NCBI GenBank assembly: GCA_023489405.1 | Contig: JAMDCW010000050.1 | Coordinates: 6,818 to 40,002, forward strand | Origin: Chloroflexota bacterium | GTDB lineage: Bacteria; Chloroflexota; UBA4733 | DNA length: 33,185 nucleotides | Reading direction: 5' to 3' | The notes under the pieces: generated by a model | What the model saw: only the letters and a program-made list of their open reading frames with translations | Told to the model about the DNA's origin: nothing | Database searches by the model: none | Part shown: positions 1 through 7,901 of the stretch, one piece after another | Layout of the letters: every line of letters begins with the position of its first letter | Numbering within the stretch: the first letter of the stretch is position 1 | Made by a program: the position numbers and the translations under genes

Positions 1-66
1 GCCATGCATCGTATTAATGGGATCTGTCCAAAGTGTAAAGGTAAGGGGCGTATCAGCGTCCGTTGA
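1..66 (+). CDS. C-terminal end of an unknown protein with a CxxCxGKG motif (partial)
   Basis: The frame beginning at base 1 is open and stops at TGA 64-66, giving the last 21 residues of a protein that starts before the window. The tail contains CPKCKGKG, a zinc-knuckle-like CxxCxGxG motif of the kind found in DnaJ-type zinc ribbons and other small zinc proteins. Its stop overlaps the ATG of the next gene by one base (TGATG), which fits a co-transcribed, translationally coupled pair. Too little is visible to name the protein. Confidence 0.4.
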   Translation, partial: AMHRINGICPKCKGKGRISVR

Positions 67-1463
67 TGAGTTACTCCCTACGTCTCCTCACTGCCATCGC
101 TGCGGCTAAGGCTGCTCGAACTCTGAGCCGTATCTGTAGACATGGTGGTAGTACTTTCCCCGGAATTGTTGCAGAACATATTGCTCCCGGAATCAGCCGG
201 CAGCTTGCTCAACAGCTCACTCGCGGACGTTTTCTCGTGTCTGGTACGAATGGTAAAACGACTACCACGCGCGTATTATCTGCAATTCTTCGCCACGCTG
301 GGTGGCGAGTCGTGCATAATCGTCAGGGAGCGAATCTTCCTTCCGGAATCGCTGCTACATTAGTGTTAGCAACAGATCCTTTGGGAAGCTTAAATGCTTA
401 TGCCGGACTGTTTGAAGTTGATGAAGCATATGTTCCCGCTATTACCACGATCATCCAGCCAACAGTCGCCTTGCTCCATAACCTTTCTCGCGACCAACTA
501 GATCGCTATGGTGAGCTTGATCATCTTCTCCGCTTATGGCGAGAGACATTCGTCGACCATCCAACAAGTGCAACCGTTGTAGCGAATGCTGATGATCCTC
601 TTGTCGTTCGAGCGCTTGAGCATATCGAGACACCGATAGTCTGGTATGGATTTAGCCTTCCAGAGAGCCAGAACAGTACACCGATCGATTTCACTGATGC
701 GCGGTATTGTTCTTGTGGAGCAGTGCTATCGTATCGCTCCATACTATATGGACATTTTGGACAGTGGTACTGTCGGCAGTGCGGTCGTGAGAGGCCGCCG
801 CTGGACGTTTCAGGGTCACAGCCAATCCTTCGCGGAGCAGCAGGCTCTCGCTTCTCTGCCAAAATAGCGGACGCTCATTTTGATATCACCATCCAGTTGC
901 CCGGGTTCTACAACGCGGCGAACGTATTAGGCGCTTTGGCGGCTGCTGTTGCCGGAGGAGTGCCCCCTAATACTGCGGTGGCACCATTGGCACAGATCTC
1001 CCCAGCATATGGTCGGGGCGAGCTCGTCGAGAGCGAGTCGCATCGCTTGCGGCTGTGGCTCGTCAAAAATCCAATGGGCTTCTTACAAGCGCTCACTACA
1101 GCATTGTATGATCAATCTCCTCGTGGAGTGCTCTTAATGGCAATCAATGATCGTATCGCCGATGGCCAAGATGTTTCCTGGCTATGGGACGTAGATTTTG
1201 AAAAGGCCTTGACGGCGGACTCTTTCTCGGCCATCGTCTGTTCCGGAACCCGAGCGTGCGACATCGCCGTACGTCTCAAGTACGCCGGTATGCCGGTAGA
1301 TCGATTGATTATTCGCGAACAGCTACTTACCGGTGTAGAGACGGCCTTTGCGCTTGCACAGGGTGACAGCATACTTCCTGTATTTGCCACGTATACCGCA
1401 ATGAGAGCATTACGTGAGTTGTTCGTCCGGCTCCGTTGGGTTGGCCCGGAATGGGAGGTTTGA
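66..1463 (+). CDS. murT: Lipid II isoglutaminyl synthase, Mur ligase-like subunit MurT
   Basis: MurT is the ATP-using subunit of the MurT-GatD complex, which amidates the D-glutamate of the lipid II stem peptide on the inner face of the membrane. The protein has the Mur ligase P-loop GTNGKTTTTR near residue 60. A four-Cys zinc ribbon (CSC at about 216-218, CRQC at about 237-240) is inserted in the central domain, a hallmark of MurT. The C-terminal third matches the MurT-specific domain (DUF1727). The length of 465 aa is normal for the family. I prefer ATG 66 to the TTG at 63 in the track, because it overlaps the preceding stop in the usual TGATG arrangement. gatD follows directly, as expected. 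Confidence 0.93.
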   Translation: MSYSLRLLTAIAAAKAARTLSRICRHGGSTFPGIVAEHIAPGISRQLAQQLTRGRFLVSGTNGKTTTTRVLSAILRHAGWRVVHNRQGANLPSGIAATLVLATDPLGSLNAYAGLFEVDEAYVPAITTIIQPTVALLHNLSRDQLDRYGELDHLLRLWRETFVDHPTSATVVANADDPLVVRALEHIETPIVWYGFSLPESQNSTPIDFTDARYCSCGAVLSYRSILYGHFGQWYCRQCGRERPPLDVSGSQPILRGAAGSRFSAKIADAHFDITIQLPGFYNAANVLGALAAAVAGGVPPNTAVAPLAQISPAYGRGELVESESHRLRLWLVKNPMGFLQALTTALYDQSPRGVLLMAINDRIADGQDVSWLWDVDFEKALTADSFSAIVCSGTRACDIAVRLKYAGMPVDRLIIREQLLTGVETAFALAQGDSILPVFATYTAMRALRELFVRLRWVGPEWEV

Positions 1464-2205
1464 CGCAATAGAAATTCGCCTCGCATTTCTGTACGCTGAC
1501 CTTATGAACATCTATGGTGATCGCGGCAATGTTATCGTGCTGTCGCGTCGCGCCAAATGGCGTGCCATTGATATTTCGGTTCAGGCTGTGGGTGTGGGAG
1601 ACTCGTTAAGTGTCGGGGCCTTTGATCTCATCTTCATCGGCGGTGGTCAAGATCGGCAGCAAACGTTGATGGCGACGGATCTTCACCGAAAGGCCGGGGT
1701 ATTGCGCCGCATGATGGCGGACCACTGTCCAGTTCTCGCTGTGTGTGGTGGCTATCAGCTTCTTGGTCATGTATATCGCGATAACGAGGGACACCAACTA
1801 GAAGGCATAGGGATCTTTGACGCCGTTACCGAACATCCAGGTGATCGAGCTCTACGGTGTATTGGCAACACCGTCGTCGCTTGCGACTGGTTTGGTATGG
1901 GCGCCACACTGGTAGGTTTTGAAAATCATGGAGGGCGGACTTACCTAGGTCATGCTCAACCTCTAGGGCGTGTACTGAGTGGCTTTGGTAACAATGGTTG
2001 CGATGGTCTAGAAGGAGCAATCGCAGGATCAGCGTATGGCACCTATCTTCACGGACCGCTCCTCCCTAAAAATCCTTGGTTCGCTGATCATTTGTTACAC
2101 CTCGCCCTACGTTATCGCTATGGAAAGGACATCCCCCTGCAACCATTAGACGATGTACTCGAAGAACGCGCGCACACGACTATTGCTGGTCGTATCCTAC
2201 GGTAA
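1441..2205 (+). CDS. gatD: Lipid II isoglutaminyl synthase, glutamine amidotransferase subunit GatD
   Basis: GatD hydrolyses glutamine and passes ammonia to MurT for amidation of lipid II. It is a class I, CobB/CobQ-like amidotransferase. The nucleophile elbow AVCGGYQLLG carries the catalytic Cys, and YLHGPLLPKNPW holds the catalytic His region. FENHGGRTY is also typical of GatD. The start is uncertain. GTG 1414 and TTG 1441 both overlap murT and have no ribosome-binding site. Homology with known GatD proteins and the GGGAGG at 1453-1458 both point to a start near ATA 1468, a rare codon. I list the shorter conventional start. Coupling to murT is evident. Confidence 0.92.
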   Translation: MARNGRFDAIEIRLAFLYADLMNIYGDRGNVIVLSRRAKWRAIDISVQAVGVGDSLSVGAFDLIFIGGGQDRQQTLMATDLHRKAGVLRRMMADHCPVLAVCGGYQLLGHVYRDNEGHQLEGIGIFDAVTEHPGDRALRCIGNTVVACDWFGMGATLVGFENHGGRTYLGHAQPLGRVLSGFGNNGCDGLEGAIAGSAYGTYLHGPLLPKNPWFADHLLHLALRYRYGKDIPLQPLDDVLEERAHTTIAGRILR

Positions 2206-2231
2206 TGTCTTCAGCAAGGCGATTGCCCTCG

Positions 2232-3236
2232 CTAAATATTCATCTGCAGTTGTACTGTCGTACCCTGAGCTGCTGCTTGATACAGTGCTTCAATGATGTA
2301 GGTATTGGCAACTCCGTCCTCAGCCGGTTGGAGCAGTTTTCCTTCCGCCACCGAGCGGGCAAAGTGATCCGCTTCTAGTGCGTACTGGTTGGTCGCTGGA
2401 ATCTCGAATGTTTCAACGTTGTTCCCCCGAATCAACCTGATTGTGACTAGATTTGTCCCAGGCGTAAAGGCACGGTCGGCGATAATCATTCCTTCACTAC
2501 CAGCAACCTCATATCTGCCCCCGCTCCCAGTTTCGAGACTGCAATCTACTATTCCTAGGCGACCTTCTGAGAAAAGGAGAATGCCGCCTAGTGACACATC
2601 AACACCATAGACCGGATCACGATGTTCAAAGGCGCTAGCGGCAATCGGCTCAGCTTCGAAGAGGAATCGAGAGGCATTGACGGCGTAACATCCTACATCC
2701 ATAAGGGCTCCACCTTCAAGCTCTGCGTTCATGCGGATGTTCGAGTCAGGGTTGCGCAAGGTGAAGCAAAAAGAGGCACGTATGATGTGGATTTCGCCTA
2801 TCGCTCCTGCGGCGAGGAGCTCCTTCACTTTTGTGTGTTGGGGGTGATGCCGATACATGAAGGCTTCCATAAGAATGATGTCTCGTTGTGCGCAGCTTTC
2901 CGCCACTTCTCGAGCCGCCGAGACTGTCCGGGCGAGAGGTTTTTCGCAAAGTACGTGCTTGCCCGCTTCTGCAGCTCGACGTGCCCAAATTGCATGCAGG
3001 CGATTCGGTAAGCTAATGTACACGGCGTCGATATCAGGATCGCTTAACAGCTCATCATAGGTTCCATAAGCCTTGGGTAGGTTGAGCTGAGCCGCGACAC
3101 GCTGGGCCTGCGTGAGGTCTCGACTGGCTATGGCAGATACCACACAGAGTTCACTGCTTGATTGTACTGCCGGTATGAACTGGCTCACTCCGATGCGAGC
3201 AGTGCTGATTACTCCAAATCGCAGTTTTTCTTTCAC
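2232..3236 (-). CDS. Gfo/Idh/MocA-family NAD(P)-dependent oxidoreductase
   Basis: This is a 334-aa sugar/inositol-type dehydrogenase. The N-terminal Rossmann fold begins FGVISTARIGVSQF, a variant GxxxxxxIG dinucleotide loop. The EKPLA motif near residue 97 supplies the conserved Lys of the family, and the rest forms the C-terminal alpha/beta substrate domain with GGGG-type GGALMDVGCYAVN. The start is GTG at 3236, nine bases after a strong AAGGAGG. The gene is divergent from the NAD operon and shares its 158-bp upstream region. The substrate cannot be read from the sequence. A second, distinct member of the family lies at 12382-13464. Confidence 0.88.
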   Translation of the reverse strand: MKEKLRFGVISTARIGVSQFIPAVQSSSELCVVSAIASRDLTQAQRVAAQLNLPKAYGTYDELLSDPDIDAVYISLPNRLHAIWARRAAEAGKHVLCEKPLARTVSAAREVAESCAQRDIILMEAFMYRHHPQHTKVKELLAAGAIGEIHIIRASFCFTLRNPDSNIRMNAELEGGALMDVGCYAVNASRFLFEAEPIAASAFEHRDPVYGVDVSLGGILLFSEGRLGIVDCSLETGSGGRYEVAGSEGMIIADRAFTPGTNLVTIRLIRGNNVETFEIPATNQYALEADHFARSVAEGKLLQPAEDGVANTYIIEALYQAAAQGTTVQLQMNI

Positions 3237-3288
3237 GGAACCTTGCCTCCTTCCCCCAAGAAGAACACCAACTTGCCAGCCAGACCAT

Positions 3289-3304
3289 CATACATTCCAG
3301 TATG
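3289..3304. promoter_or_regulatory. Short inverted repeat in the divergent region; candidate NrtR operator
   Basis: CATAC-ATTCCA-GTATG is an inverted repeat with five-base arms. It sits between the divergent Gfo/Idh gene and the nrtR-pncA-pncB operon. NrtR regulators usually bind palindromes near their own promoters, so this is the best local candidate, but the arms are short and its identity is a guess. Confidence 0.25.
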
Positions 3305-3357
3305 TGAGCGTAGTAGCGATAGGGAAAGAGGATACATCGATACCGAGGCGTAATGAG

Positions 3358-3387
3358 TTGACACGGATGAGCGATTCGGGCTATAGG
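3358..3387 (+). promoter_or_regulatory. Promoter of the nrtR-pncA-pncB operon
   Basis: TTGACA at 3358-3363 is a perfect -35 box. It is followed after 18 bases by TATAGG at 3382-3387 as the -10. Transcription should begin about seven bases later, at or just before the ATG at 3395. No Shine-Dalgarno sequence is present there, so the mRNA may be leaderless. Confidence 0.5.
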
Positions 3388-3394
3388 TGAGTGG

Positions 3395-4123
3395 ATGCAA
3401 CATGAAATGATGGAAATTCGCGAACATCCCCTCGTTACAGTGGATGTGGTCATCCTTACGATACAGCTCACTACCCTTAATGAAGGGGAAGAATGCCTAC
3501 AAGTGCTGCTTGTCCAACGTAAGCAGCACCCCTTTTGGGAACATTGGGCGATTCCTGGGGGCTTTGTTTTGCACAATGAACGGCTCGATGATGCTGCTCA
3601 ACGTGAACTCCGGGAAAAAGCTGGAGTATCGAAAGTCTATCTCGAACAGCTCTACACCTTTGGCGAGCCGGCCCGTGATCCCAGAGCGCGCGTTATTACC
3701 ATCTCGTATTATGCGCTCGTTCGGAGTAGCGATCTCACAATTCATGCCGATGAAGCGGGACTTACTGTTGCGTGGTTCCCCGTGACCGCGCTTCCTGAGC
3801 GTATGGCCTTCGATCATCGCACAATCGTCGAAACGGCCGTAGAGCGCGTACGTAGCAAAGTGGACTATGCCCCAATTGCTTTTCAGTTTGTTCCCGATTT
3901 ATTCACAATGGCAGAACTGCGCCACGTTTATGAAATTATCCTAGAACGTAAGCTGGATCCGGGGAATTTCATCCACAAAGTGCTAGCCTCGGGTCTAGTA
4001 GAGGCGACAGCTTTTCACCGCAGTGGAAATCGACATCGCCCACCGCGCCTGTATCGCTTTATAGGTCTACGTGAGGAGGCGGGCTTACACTCTACTCATA
4101 ATGTGAAAGGGAGGAGAGTATGA
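3395..4123 (+). CDS. nrtR: NrtR-like Nudix transcriptional regulator of NAD metabolism
   Basis: The protein has an N-terminal Nudix domain and a C-terminal winged-helix region (LFTMAELRHVYEIILE, then LDPGNFIHKVL, about residues 165-205). This is the architecture of NrtR, a repressor that senses ADP-ribose or related NAD metabolites. The Nudix box at about 56-78 reads GFVLHNE...RELREKAGV. The last Glu of the usual REUxEE is Lys, which fits a binding rather than a hydrolytic role. It is the first gene of an operon with pncA (4-base ATGA overlap) and pncB, the usual NrtR targets, so autoregulation is likely. The start at ATG 3395 has no ribosome-binding site. ATG 3407 or 3410 are alternatives. 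Confidence 0.85.
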   Translation: MQHEMMEIREHPLVTVDVVILTIQLTTLNEGEECLQVLLVQRKQHPFWEHWAIPGGFVLHNERLDDAAQRELREKAGVSKVYLEQLYTFGEPARDPRARVITISYYALVRSSDLTIHADEAGLTVAWFPVTALPERMAFDHRTIVETAVERVRSKVDYAPIAFQFVPDLFTMAELRHVYEIILERKLDPGNFIHKVLASGLVEATAFHRSGNRHRPPRLYRFIGLREEAGLHSTHNVKGRRV

Positions 4124-4728
4124 GCGCTGCCCTAATTGTCGTCGATGTACAGCGTGATTTCTGTCCGGGAGGTGCGCTTGCAGTGCCTCGAGGAGATGAG
4201 GTTATTCCTACCCTGAATACGTACCTACGTCGAGCTCAGCAACATGGAATACTTGTGTATGTTTCTCGCGATTGGCATCCCCAACGATCTACACATTTCC
4301 AAGCCTATGGAGGACCGTGGCCAGTTCATTGTGTGCAAGAAACGGCGGGAGCAGCTTTCCACCCGACTCTGGAACTACCTAGCAATGCCGTTGTCGTCTC
4401 CAAAGGTATGGGAGCTACCGATGATGGGTATTCTGCTTTTGAAGCCCAAACGGATGGCGGGCTCTTTTTAGAAGATGCTCTCCGCACCGAAGACATCGAT
4501 TGCTTGTGCATTGGTGGTTTAGCAACTGACTACTGCGTGCGCGCCACGGTGCTTGAGGCTTGTTCCAAGGGATTCAGGACAATTCTGCTCCTCGATGGTA
4601 GTCGTGGGGTAAACGTTGCTCCAGGTGATTCCGAACGTGCCATTGTCGAAATGGTGCGAGCAGGCGCTTATGTAACAACACTCGAGCACATCGGAAAGCT
4701 TCAACCAGAGCTCGCGCCGGAGAGGTAG
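4120..4728 (+). CDS. pncA: Nicotinamidase (isochorismatase-like hydrolase)
   Basis: PncA deamidates nicotinamide to nicotinate and ammonia in cytosolic NAD salvage. The 202-aa isochorismatase fold shows the full catalytic set: Asp9 in VDVQRDF, Lys95 in VVSKG and Cys139 in GGLATDYCV. The metal site is Asp51-x-His53 with His59 in SRDWHPQRSTHF, and VHCVQ follows. It overlaps nrtR by four bases. pncB begins six bases after its stop, so nicotinamide is converted to nicotinate mononucleotide by adjacent genes. A GGGAGGAG precedes the ATG with good spacing. Confidence 0.95.
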   Translation: MSAALIVVDVQRDFCPGGALAVPRGDEVIPTLNTYLRRAQQHGILVYVSRDWHPQRSTHFQAYGGPWPVHCVQETAGAAFHPTLELPSNAVVVSKGMGATDDGYSAFEAQTDGGLFLEDALRTEDIDCLCIGGLATDYCVRATVLEACSKGFRTILLLDGSRGVNVAPGDSERAIVEMVRAGAYVTTLEHIGKLQPELAPER

Positions 4729-4734
4729 CTTAGG

Positions 4735-6135
4735 ATGTCCTATAATCGCACTGCGTGGCGTCAAGACATCCACCCCGGCTTGCTTACTGACATGTATCAC
4801 CCCGATGCTGCCTACATAAGCTGGCTCAACGGCCGCAATGGAGTTGCTACTTTTGACCTGTATACACGAAAAGCGCCATTCGATGGCTCTTATCTACTAT
4901 TCGCTGGGTTAGAGCAAGCTCTAGAGTTCATACGAGATTTTCGTTATACACCTGAAGACTTGCGTTTTTTAGCCCAGATCCGTGATTATCACCCCGGTTT
5001 TTTGGAAGAGCTGGAAAGCCTCCGTTTCACCGGGGATCTCCTTGCAATGCCTGAAGGGTCAATAGCATTTCCTAATGAGCCATTGCTGCGTGTCACTGCA
5101 CCGTTTCGCGAGGCGCTGCTCGTTGAAGCTGGCCTCCTCAATGCGATCAATCTTGCCACGCTCATAGCGACAAAAGCGTCACGTATCGTGTATGCTGCCA
5201 GGGGACGTCGCGTCTCCGAGTTTTCTTTCCGGCGTGCCCAGGAGCCATTTGTCGTAGCGCGTTCAGCATTCATTGGCGGCTGTTCCAGCACCTCCTTCCT
5301 CGCAGCCGCATATCAGTATCGTCTCTTGGCCACTGGGACGATTCCCCATGCACTCGTGCAGATCTTCGAGGATGAGCAGTCAGCATTTGAAGCCGTAGCA
5401 CGGACATATAATCGCTACACGCTCTTGCTCGATACGTACGATGTGCAACGTGCGATTCATGTCGCTGTGGATGTCGCTCTTGCCACCCAGCGCGAATTAG
5501 GGCATACGCTTGCTGCTGTGCGCTTAGATAGTGGTGATTTGCTCAACGATAGCCTGCTCGTCCGGGCAGTGTTGGATGAGGCAGGGCTTGCGGAAGTCAG
5601 AATTCTTGCGAGTGGAGACCTCGACGAGTTTTCTATTGCTGATCTATTGGCGAACGGTGCACCAATCGACGGTTTTGGCGTTGGTACACACCTGGGTGTT
5701 GGCGCCGGATCGGTAACGCATGGCATCCCTGGAGGTTTCCTTGGTGGAGTATATAAGCTCGTACACTATGCCGATACTATTCAAGACGATCGTCCGCTGA
5801 TGAAACACGCCCCTGGTAAAGCAACGTGGCCAGGTAAGAAGGAAGTCTATCGTGTTGGACAGTATGAGCACGATGTTGTCGCCTTAGAAGCAGAGCCAGC
5901 TCCACCAAGAGCAACGCGACTATTGCGACCTGTAGTGCGTAATGGGGTAGTATTATCGGGGAGTCTACCCCCACTTAGCGAAATCTGGGAACTGGCTCAG
6001 CGTAATCTTCAATCATTGCCTGAGTGCTATCGTCTTCTCAAAGATGCAGCCGCCTACCCCGTGCAATTCAGCAGAGCACTGGAGAACTTGCGGAAGGAAC
6101 TTGCACATGAGGAAAAGACAGAGAACGGTGCATAG
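4735..6135 (+). CDS. pncB: Nicotinate phosphoribosyltransferase
   Basis: This enzyme joins nicotinate to PRPP, with ATP hydrolysis, to make nicotinate mononucleotide, the step after PncA. Visible family features are the N-terminal LLTDMYHPDAAY, the EFSFRRAQ segment (normally EFGxRRA), HALVQ and RLDSGDLLNDS of the phosphate-binding barrel, and GFGVGTHLGVG near residue 325. The length of 466 aa is normal for the NaPRTase type found in Gram-positive and Chloroflexota bacteria. GGAGAGG lies upstream of the ATG inside the 3' end of pncA. It is the last gene of the operon. Confidence 0.94.
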   Translation: MSYNRTAWRQDIHPGLLTDMYHPDAAYISWLNGRNGVATFDLYTRKAPFDGSYLLFAGLEQALEFIRDFRYTPEDLRFLAQIRDYHPGFLEELESLRFTGDLLAMPEGSIAFPNEPLLRVTAPFREALLVEAGLLNAINLATLIATKASRIVYAARGRRVSEFSFRRAQEPFVVARSAFIGGCSSTSFLAAAYQYRLLATGTIPHALVQIFEDEQSAFEAVARTYNRYTLLLDTYDVQRAIHVAVDVALATQRELGHTLAAVRLDSGDLLNDSLLVRAVLDEAGLAEVRILASGDLDEFSIADLLANGAPIDGFGVGTHLGVGAGSVTHGIPGGFLGGVYKLVHYADTIQDDRPLMKHAPGKATWPGKKEVYRVGQYEHDVVALEAEPAPPRATRLLRPVVRNGVVLSGSLPPLSEIWELAQRNLQSLPECYRLLKDAAAYPVQFSRALENLRKELAHEEKTENGA

Positions 6136-6139
6136 CTGG

Positions 6140-6337
6140 TTACACACCTTTCTCGATGATCGACCGTAGCTCTCGTACAGTGGCCCGCACGCGAGTCTCA
6201 TAGAGCTCTTGGTCGAGTTTGTTGAGTTGCCGTTGAGCACTGTAGGAGCTATCGTCATTCTGGTATACCCCATATTGCTCTCTGACTTCTCTGGCTAGGA
6301 TTAAGGAAATCGCATAAGATGTATCACTTTTTGACAA
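6140..6337 (-). CDS. Possible small hypothetical protein, convergent with pncB
   Basis: This 65-aa minus-strand ORF has a plausible charged, helical composition (REVREQYG, QLNKLDQELYETRVRATV) and ends five bases from the pncB stop. It starts at TTG, overlaps the start of the divergent GNAT gene by about 19 bases and has no convincing ribosome-binding site. AGA and TTA codons are common in it, unlike its neighbours. It could be a real small gene, a remnant cut by arrival of the GNAT gene, or chance. I do not recognise the family. Confidence 0.3.
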   Translation of the reverse strand: MSKSDTSYAISLILAREVREQYGVYQNDDSSYSAQRQLNKLDQELYETRVRATVRELRSIIEKGV

Positions 6338-7332
6338 GCGGCAAGCTTTCCAGCGGCGAGGCTGTTGACTTTGGCTATGTTGAGGCTCCTGATCTAGAGT
6401 GGTCTGGTCGGCTGCTCACCTTTCTCGCACACAAGGCGCCAGACTGGCGCTTTCACCTGGAGCGAGCCTTCGTGGACTCGCTTGATGGGTTACGCACTCG
6501 CTTCTATATCGCTACGGTGCATGAGGAACTGGTCAGCCAGGTGATGATTTCGGATGCACGCGGTTGTGGCATCCTGAGCCACGTGTTTACCGCGCCGCAA
6601 TGGCGGCGGCGAAACGCTTATCGCCAGCTCATGGCGATCCAGATGGAACATTGCGCAGCGAGCGGTATCAAGATCCTTACCCTGAGCACAGGCTTCAATA
6701 CCCACCCATATTGGATCTATCACTCGTTTGGCTTCCGTTCCATTGCGCCGGGATCTGGGGCAATGATGTGGAAGGTGTCGCCGGAGAGTGATCGCGAACT
6801 GCTGCAGCCTTCCGCAACTGTTACGACCCGAGCGCTGCGGTGGGAGGATTGGCCTGTGCTTAACGTCTCAGCAGTTCAGCCGGTGATGCCTTCTGAACCA
6901 TTGCCTCGATTCTCCACCATGGGGGTGAGTGGTCAGGGAAATCTCGAAGGCTCATTCATCTCTTTTCAGAGGCGAATACAAGCCTTTGATACAGAATTCC
7001 AGCGTGTTCAAGTGACAGAGCACGGCGCAGTAGGGGGATGGTGTTTCTTCAGCCCGGACCCTGGTTGGTTTAATCGCGTATGGCGGGCGGATATCTGTGC
7101 GCTGCCAGCATTTACGGAGATTTGCTCTCAGTCGCCTGATAGTATGTCCTGGCCAGAGGCGCCAATCTGGACGGTTACCACATCTGATAAGGGGAAAGCG
7201 CAGTGGCTTCATACCCTTGGCTTCTCTCAGCGCACTGTGCTGAAAGGTTGGTTGGAACGAAAAGGGTATCCTATGGACGCTGAAGTGTGGGAACGACCGT
7301 TTGTCTCAAAGAGCACGTTCCTCAATAAATAA
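6319..7332 (+). CDS. GNAT-family acetyltransferase with C-terminal extension
   Basis: The first half resembles a GNAT acyl-CoA-dependent acetyltransferase. VSQVMISDARGCGILSHVFT forms the beta4 region, and QWRRRNAYRQLM is a variant acetyl-CoA pyrophosphate loop (Q/RxxGxG/A, with Asn for the first Gly). YWIYHSFGFRSI is the typical YxxxGF end. The second half (about 170-337) may be a degenerate second GNAT unit, since WLHTLGFSQRTVLKGWL again looks like a GF motif. The substrate is unknown. The gene appears richer in G/C at third positions than pncB beside it, so it may have been acquired separately. The start is ATG 6319, with only a weak AAGGAA upstream. Confidence 0.7.
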   Translation: MYHFLTSGKLSSGEAVDFGYVEAPDLEWSGRLLTFLAHKAPDWRFHLERAFVDSLDGLRTRFYIATVHEELVSQVMISDARGCGILSHVFTAPQWRRRNAYRQLMAIQMEHCAASGIKILTLSTGFNTHPYWIYHSFGFRSIAPGSGAMMWKVSPESDRELLQPSATVTTRALRWEDWPVLNVSAVQPVMPSEPLPRFSTMGVSGQGNLEGSFISFQRRIQAFDTEFQRVQVTEHGAVGGWCFFSPDPGWFNRVWRADICALPAFTEICSQSPDSMSWPEAPIWTVTTSDKGKAQWLHTLGFSQRTVLKGWLERKGYPMDAEVWERPFVSKSTFLNK

Positions 7333-7372
7333 GGTTGGTGCGTTTGGGACATAGGATCAAAGGTTGAGTTGT

Positions 7373-7384
7373 CCAGTATACTGG
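7373..7384. promoter_or_regulatory. Perfect 12-bp palindrome over a candidate -10 box
   Basis: CCAGTATACTGG is an exact palindrome with TATACT inside it (7377-7382). It lies 43 bases before the start of the small membrane protein gene. A repressor bound here would cover the -10 element. No good -35 box is seen 16-18 bases upstream. The half site CCAGTATAC recurs upstream of purF (21910-21918). Confidence 0.4.
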
Positions 7385-7427
7385 CTGGGATGTCAGTAGG
7401 GGATAAGCCTCTGGCGGAGGAAACAGC

Positions 7428-7832
7428 ATGACCACACCTCGTTACGAGCGCGAAATTCGCTCTATCCTTGATGGTATTTCGGATTTTCCGGGAGATTATT
7501 CATCACACAGTCACGGCATACCCCCTCGTAACCGGCAATCGCCTCGTTCATTGAGAGTACAGTTACTCAGTACGAGAGACGCGCTACTCCTAGCCGGTGC
7601 GCTCGTTATCTTTGCCCGTTTCGGGGGCATACTTATCGGAGCAGGTGCCAGTTTTCTCCTCGGTATTGTGGCGGCATTCCTCGTCATCTACGGTATCTTG
7701 CTCGCCTTCACCCAAGCATTGTTCGTTCAGAAGCATCCGCATATGTGGCGTGGACGGGTAATTGATTATCCACGTTCTACTGTACCGCCCTGGTGGTCGC
7801 GTCTTCAGCGTTGGTTCCGTCCGCGATACTGA
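7428..7832 (+). CDS. Small integral membrane protein of unknown function
   Basis: This is a 134-aa protein with a charged, Arg- and His-containing N-terminal stretch of about 50 residues, a Gly/Ala/Ile/Leu-rich region forming about two transmembrane helices (about 52-103), and a basic Trp-rich tail (WWSRLQRWFRPRY). GGAGGAA lies seven bases before the ATG, so expression is well supported. The cyclic-di-AMP receptor gene follows 69 bases later on the same strand. I do not recognise a family. Both the N- and C-terminal parts are positively charged, and topology cannot be fixed by eye. Confidence 0.7.
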   Translation: MTTPRYEREIRSILDGISDFPGDYSSHSHGIPPRNRQSPRSLRVQLLSTRDALLLAGALVIFARFGGILIGAGASFLLGIVAAFLVIYGILLAFTQALFVQKHPHMWRGRVIDYPRSTVPPWWSRLQRWFRPRY

Positions 7833-7843
7833 GAAGCTCATGT

Positions 7844-7871
7844 GTCAGCTCAGGTCGGAGAATGCTACACT
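7844..7871 (+). promoter_or_regulatory. Candidate promoter of the cyclic-di-AMP receptor gene
   Basis: GTGTCA (7842-7847, four of six matches) and TACACT (7866-7871), 18 bases apart, with TGC directly upstream of the -10 as an extended element. The predicted start of transcription is about 7878, giving a leader of about 24 bases with AGGA eight bases before GTG 7902. Confidence 0.4.
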
Positions 7872-7901
7872 GGTGCTAGGCTTGGGAGTAGGACATCATA
7901 C

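Noticed and set aside
521-862. 113-aa minus-strand ORF opposite murT
   Set aside because: It lies wholly antisense to a well-supported gene, has no ribosome-binding site and no family-like sequence.
3355-3576. 141-aa minus-strand ORF across the NAD-operon promoter
   Set aside because: Ser/Cys/Arg-rich shadow composition, antisense to the Nudix domain and across a clear promoter.
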